From Candidatus Aminicenantota bacterium (GTDB lineage Bacteria > Acidobacteriota > UBA4820 > DSQY01), in contig DAHXMK010000020.1 of the NCBI GenBank assembly GCA_027365515.1, forward strand, positions 1 to 7,287: a DNA stretch of 7,287 bases, written 5' to 3'. Numbering within the stretch: position 1 is the stretch's first letter; each line of letters begins with the position of its first letter. The position numbers and the translations under genes were made by a program. The notes under the pieces are model-generated. The model saw nothing but the letters and a program-made list of their open reading frames with translations, did not search any database and had not been told where the DNA came from. Below, one piece after another: positions 6,090 to 7,287 of the stretch.

Positions 6090-7287
6090 TTACTCGTTGC
6101 GCTCGGCCCAATGCTGGTATCGCTCCAGGTAGTCGTTAAGGACCTTCACGGGGTCAATGTGCAGGTAGGAGGCGATCTGCCTGAGAAAGCCCTTGAGGTA
6201 TATAAGCGCCGGCAGGGCGTCGAAACGCTCCCCCTCTATGGACTCGACGTACCAGGCGCGTATGTTCGTCTCGGAGACGATCTCCTCGACGGAGATCTTC
6301 TGCGCCTCGCGGATTTTCCGAAGGCCGGCGCCGTCGAAGTACTTCACTTCCTGCAGCACCGCCTCCAGCGTTTTCGCCGCGCGGGTTTGCGTGTCCTCGA
6401 CGGGCGAAGGCGCCTCCGCGCTCGCCGTGAAGGGCGGCGCCGATTCGCTCGACGCTTCGCGGTACTCCTGGACGCGCTCCTCCGGGGACATGAGCCCCTT
6501 TGAGATCAGGTCCTCGTCGTAGCGCTGCCTGAGCCCGCTGGTGATCAGCGTCTTGTACGCCTGCTCGAAGCCATCCCTGATGCTCTCGCGCTGCTCCTTC
6601 GACAGGAGGCCCACGGTAAGCGGCGAGGCTTCGAGGTATGGCTCAAGTTTCTTGGTGAAGGCGGCCTGAATGTCCTTCGCCGTAGCGCTGAACGGCAAAT
6701 CGAGGAGCGCGTAAGCGTTCAACTCCTCGCCCTGGTTCGCCGCGGCCTCAATCGGGCCCTGTTGGGGCCACAAATCGGCGTCATCCTTCATGAGGATGTT
6801 CGCGATCTTCTCAACCGACATGGTGAATCCGCACATAGGGTAGGCCTTGGCAACCGGCTCCAGGGCCAGAGCGCCGCCTTGCGCCTGCGGGTCCCACTCC
6901 ACCCCTCCCAGGAACTTGAAAGGCGCAAGGAAGTACCTGCGCAGAAGCATCTCTATCTGGCCGCCCAATCGCGCGTCCTTGTCGCTCTGGACGCTCGTCA
7001 GGACGAAAGCGAACCTCCTCGCGAGGACCGCCTCCTGCAAGGCGGCTATGTCGGCTTCCGTTGACTCTTCCAGGTTCTTGAACGCGTCTAGCGGCGAGAG
7101 CCAGTTGATGTTCGCTTCGAGCGCCTGGTAGCGCTTCTTGTTGAGGCAGTTGGCCAGCAGGCGGTGGAGAAGCGCCCGGACAAAACGATAGAAAGGCTCC
7201 AGCGCCGGCGGCTGGCTTTGCGTGGCGATGACGACGGTGTCGCTAGCAAGCATGAAATCGAGCGTGTCCGCTCCGGAGCCGGACCCG
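6090..7287 (-). CDS. MinD/ParA-like ATPase with J-like and RodZ-type HTH domains (partial, 5' end off window)
   Basis: The frame is open to the right edge, and the codons before the first internal ATG (7251-7253) encode SGSGADTLDF, which fits a MinD-like core, so this is a C-terminal fragment. Positions are counted from that ATG (387 residues). Residues 1-155 match the second half of a MinD/FlhG-like fold: ASDTVVIATQSQPPALEPFY (compare the family's V-TPEP-A--D-Y), VLTSVQSDKDARLG, then the final helices. Residues 178-250 resemble a J domain (AYALLDLPFSATAKDIQAAF ... AYKTLITSGLRQRYDEDL) but lack the HPD tripeptide needed to stimulate Hsp70. After a Pro/Ser/Ala-rich linker (about 265-295), residues 309-377 form a RodZ/HTH_25-type helix-turn-helix (LRKIREAQKISVEEI ... 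YLKGFLRQIASYL) with no membrane helix after it. Walker A is outside the window. Probable role: ATP-dependent spatial organiser or regulator. The ligase gene follows after 59 bases. Confidence 0.78.
   Translation of the reverse strand, partial: GSGSGADTLDFMLASDTVVIATQSQPPALEPFYRFVRALLHRLLANCLNKKRYQALEANINWLSPLDAFKNLEESTEADIAALQEAVLARRFAFVLTSVQSDKDARLGGQIEMLLRRYFLAPFKFLGGVEWDPQAQGGALALEPVAKAYPMCGFTMSVEKIANILMKDDADLWPQQGPIEAAANQGEELNAYALLDLPFSATAKDIQAAFTKKLEPYLEASPLTVGLLSKEQRESIRDGFEQAYKTLITSGLRQRYDEDLISKGLMSPEERVQEYREASSESAPPFTASAEAPSPVEDTQTRAAKTLEAVLQEVKYFDGAGLRKIREAQKISVEEIVSETNIRAWYVESIEGERFDALPALIYLKGFLRQIASYLHIDPVKVLNDYLERYQHWAERNE

Noticed and set aside
6065..6090. Short hairpin (CCTTC/GAAGG at 6076-6089) and GCGGCCGC palindrome after the MinD-like stop
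   Set aside because: Five-bp stem with no T-run; the octamer is an expected GC-rich palindrome. Not enough to call a terminator, and the ligase start is close by.
5554..6503. Plus-strand frames opposite the ligase and the HTH part of the MinD-like protein
   Set aside because: No motifs, and they coincide with well-supported minus-strand coding sequence; GC-driven stop avoidance explains them.
1..7287. Search for mobile elements, CRISPR arrays, toxin-antitoxin pairs, tRNAs and defence genes
   Set aside because: No transposase motifs, terminal inverted repeats, regularly spaced repeats, tRNA-like cloverleaf or small paired ORFs were recognised by eye; composition is even across the genes.

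Overview
The window is about 60% G+C and tightly packed. It carries two plus-strand genes at the left end (1-1506) and five minus-strand genes filling the rest (1570-7287). Gene content (a DsrMK/HmeCD-type membrane quinone/Fe-S module, cysteine-bearing PAS kinases, and a MinD-like ATPase joined to J-like and RodZ-type HTH domains) suggests an anaerobic or metabolically flexible deltaproteobacterium in the broad sense (Desulfobacterota/Desulfuromonadota). That placement is inferred from protein families; there is no rRNA or other taxonomic marker here.

Left region, plus strand: the last 28 codons of a response-regulator receiver domain overlap by 11 bases the start of a soluble sensor histidine kinase with two cysteine-rich PAS domains. 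The pair looks like a translationally coupled two-component system. A 63-base gap separates the kinase from a convergent operon.

Central region, minus strand, read right to left: a NarI/DsrM-like membrane subunit (4535 to 3600) overlaps by ATGA an HdrD/DsrK-like iron-sulfur subunit (3603 to 1996). A stand-alone CheY-like receiver (1947 to 1570) follows 48 bases later, behind a GC-rich intercistronic hairpin. The first two probably form a membrane complex passing electrons between menaquinol and a cytoplasmic thiol/disulfide or other Fe-S partner. The receiver is probably co-transcribed and may link the redox module to signalling, possibly to the kinase next door.

Right region, minus strand: a plant/alphaproteobacterial-type glutamate-cysteine ligase (6030 to 4729) lies 59 bases downstream of the partial MinD-like/J-like/HTH protein that runs off the right edge (7287 to 6090). 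A 193-base spacer with a small hairpin separates the ligase from the redox operon and is the only place with room for that operon's promoter.

No tRNA, rRNA, CRISPR array, insertion sequence or phage gene was seen. Every protein falls in a recognisable family. The interest lies in domain combinations, cysteine patterns and gene order rather than in an evidently new system.
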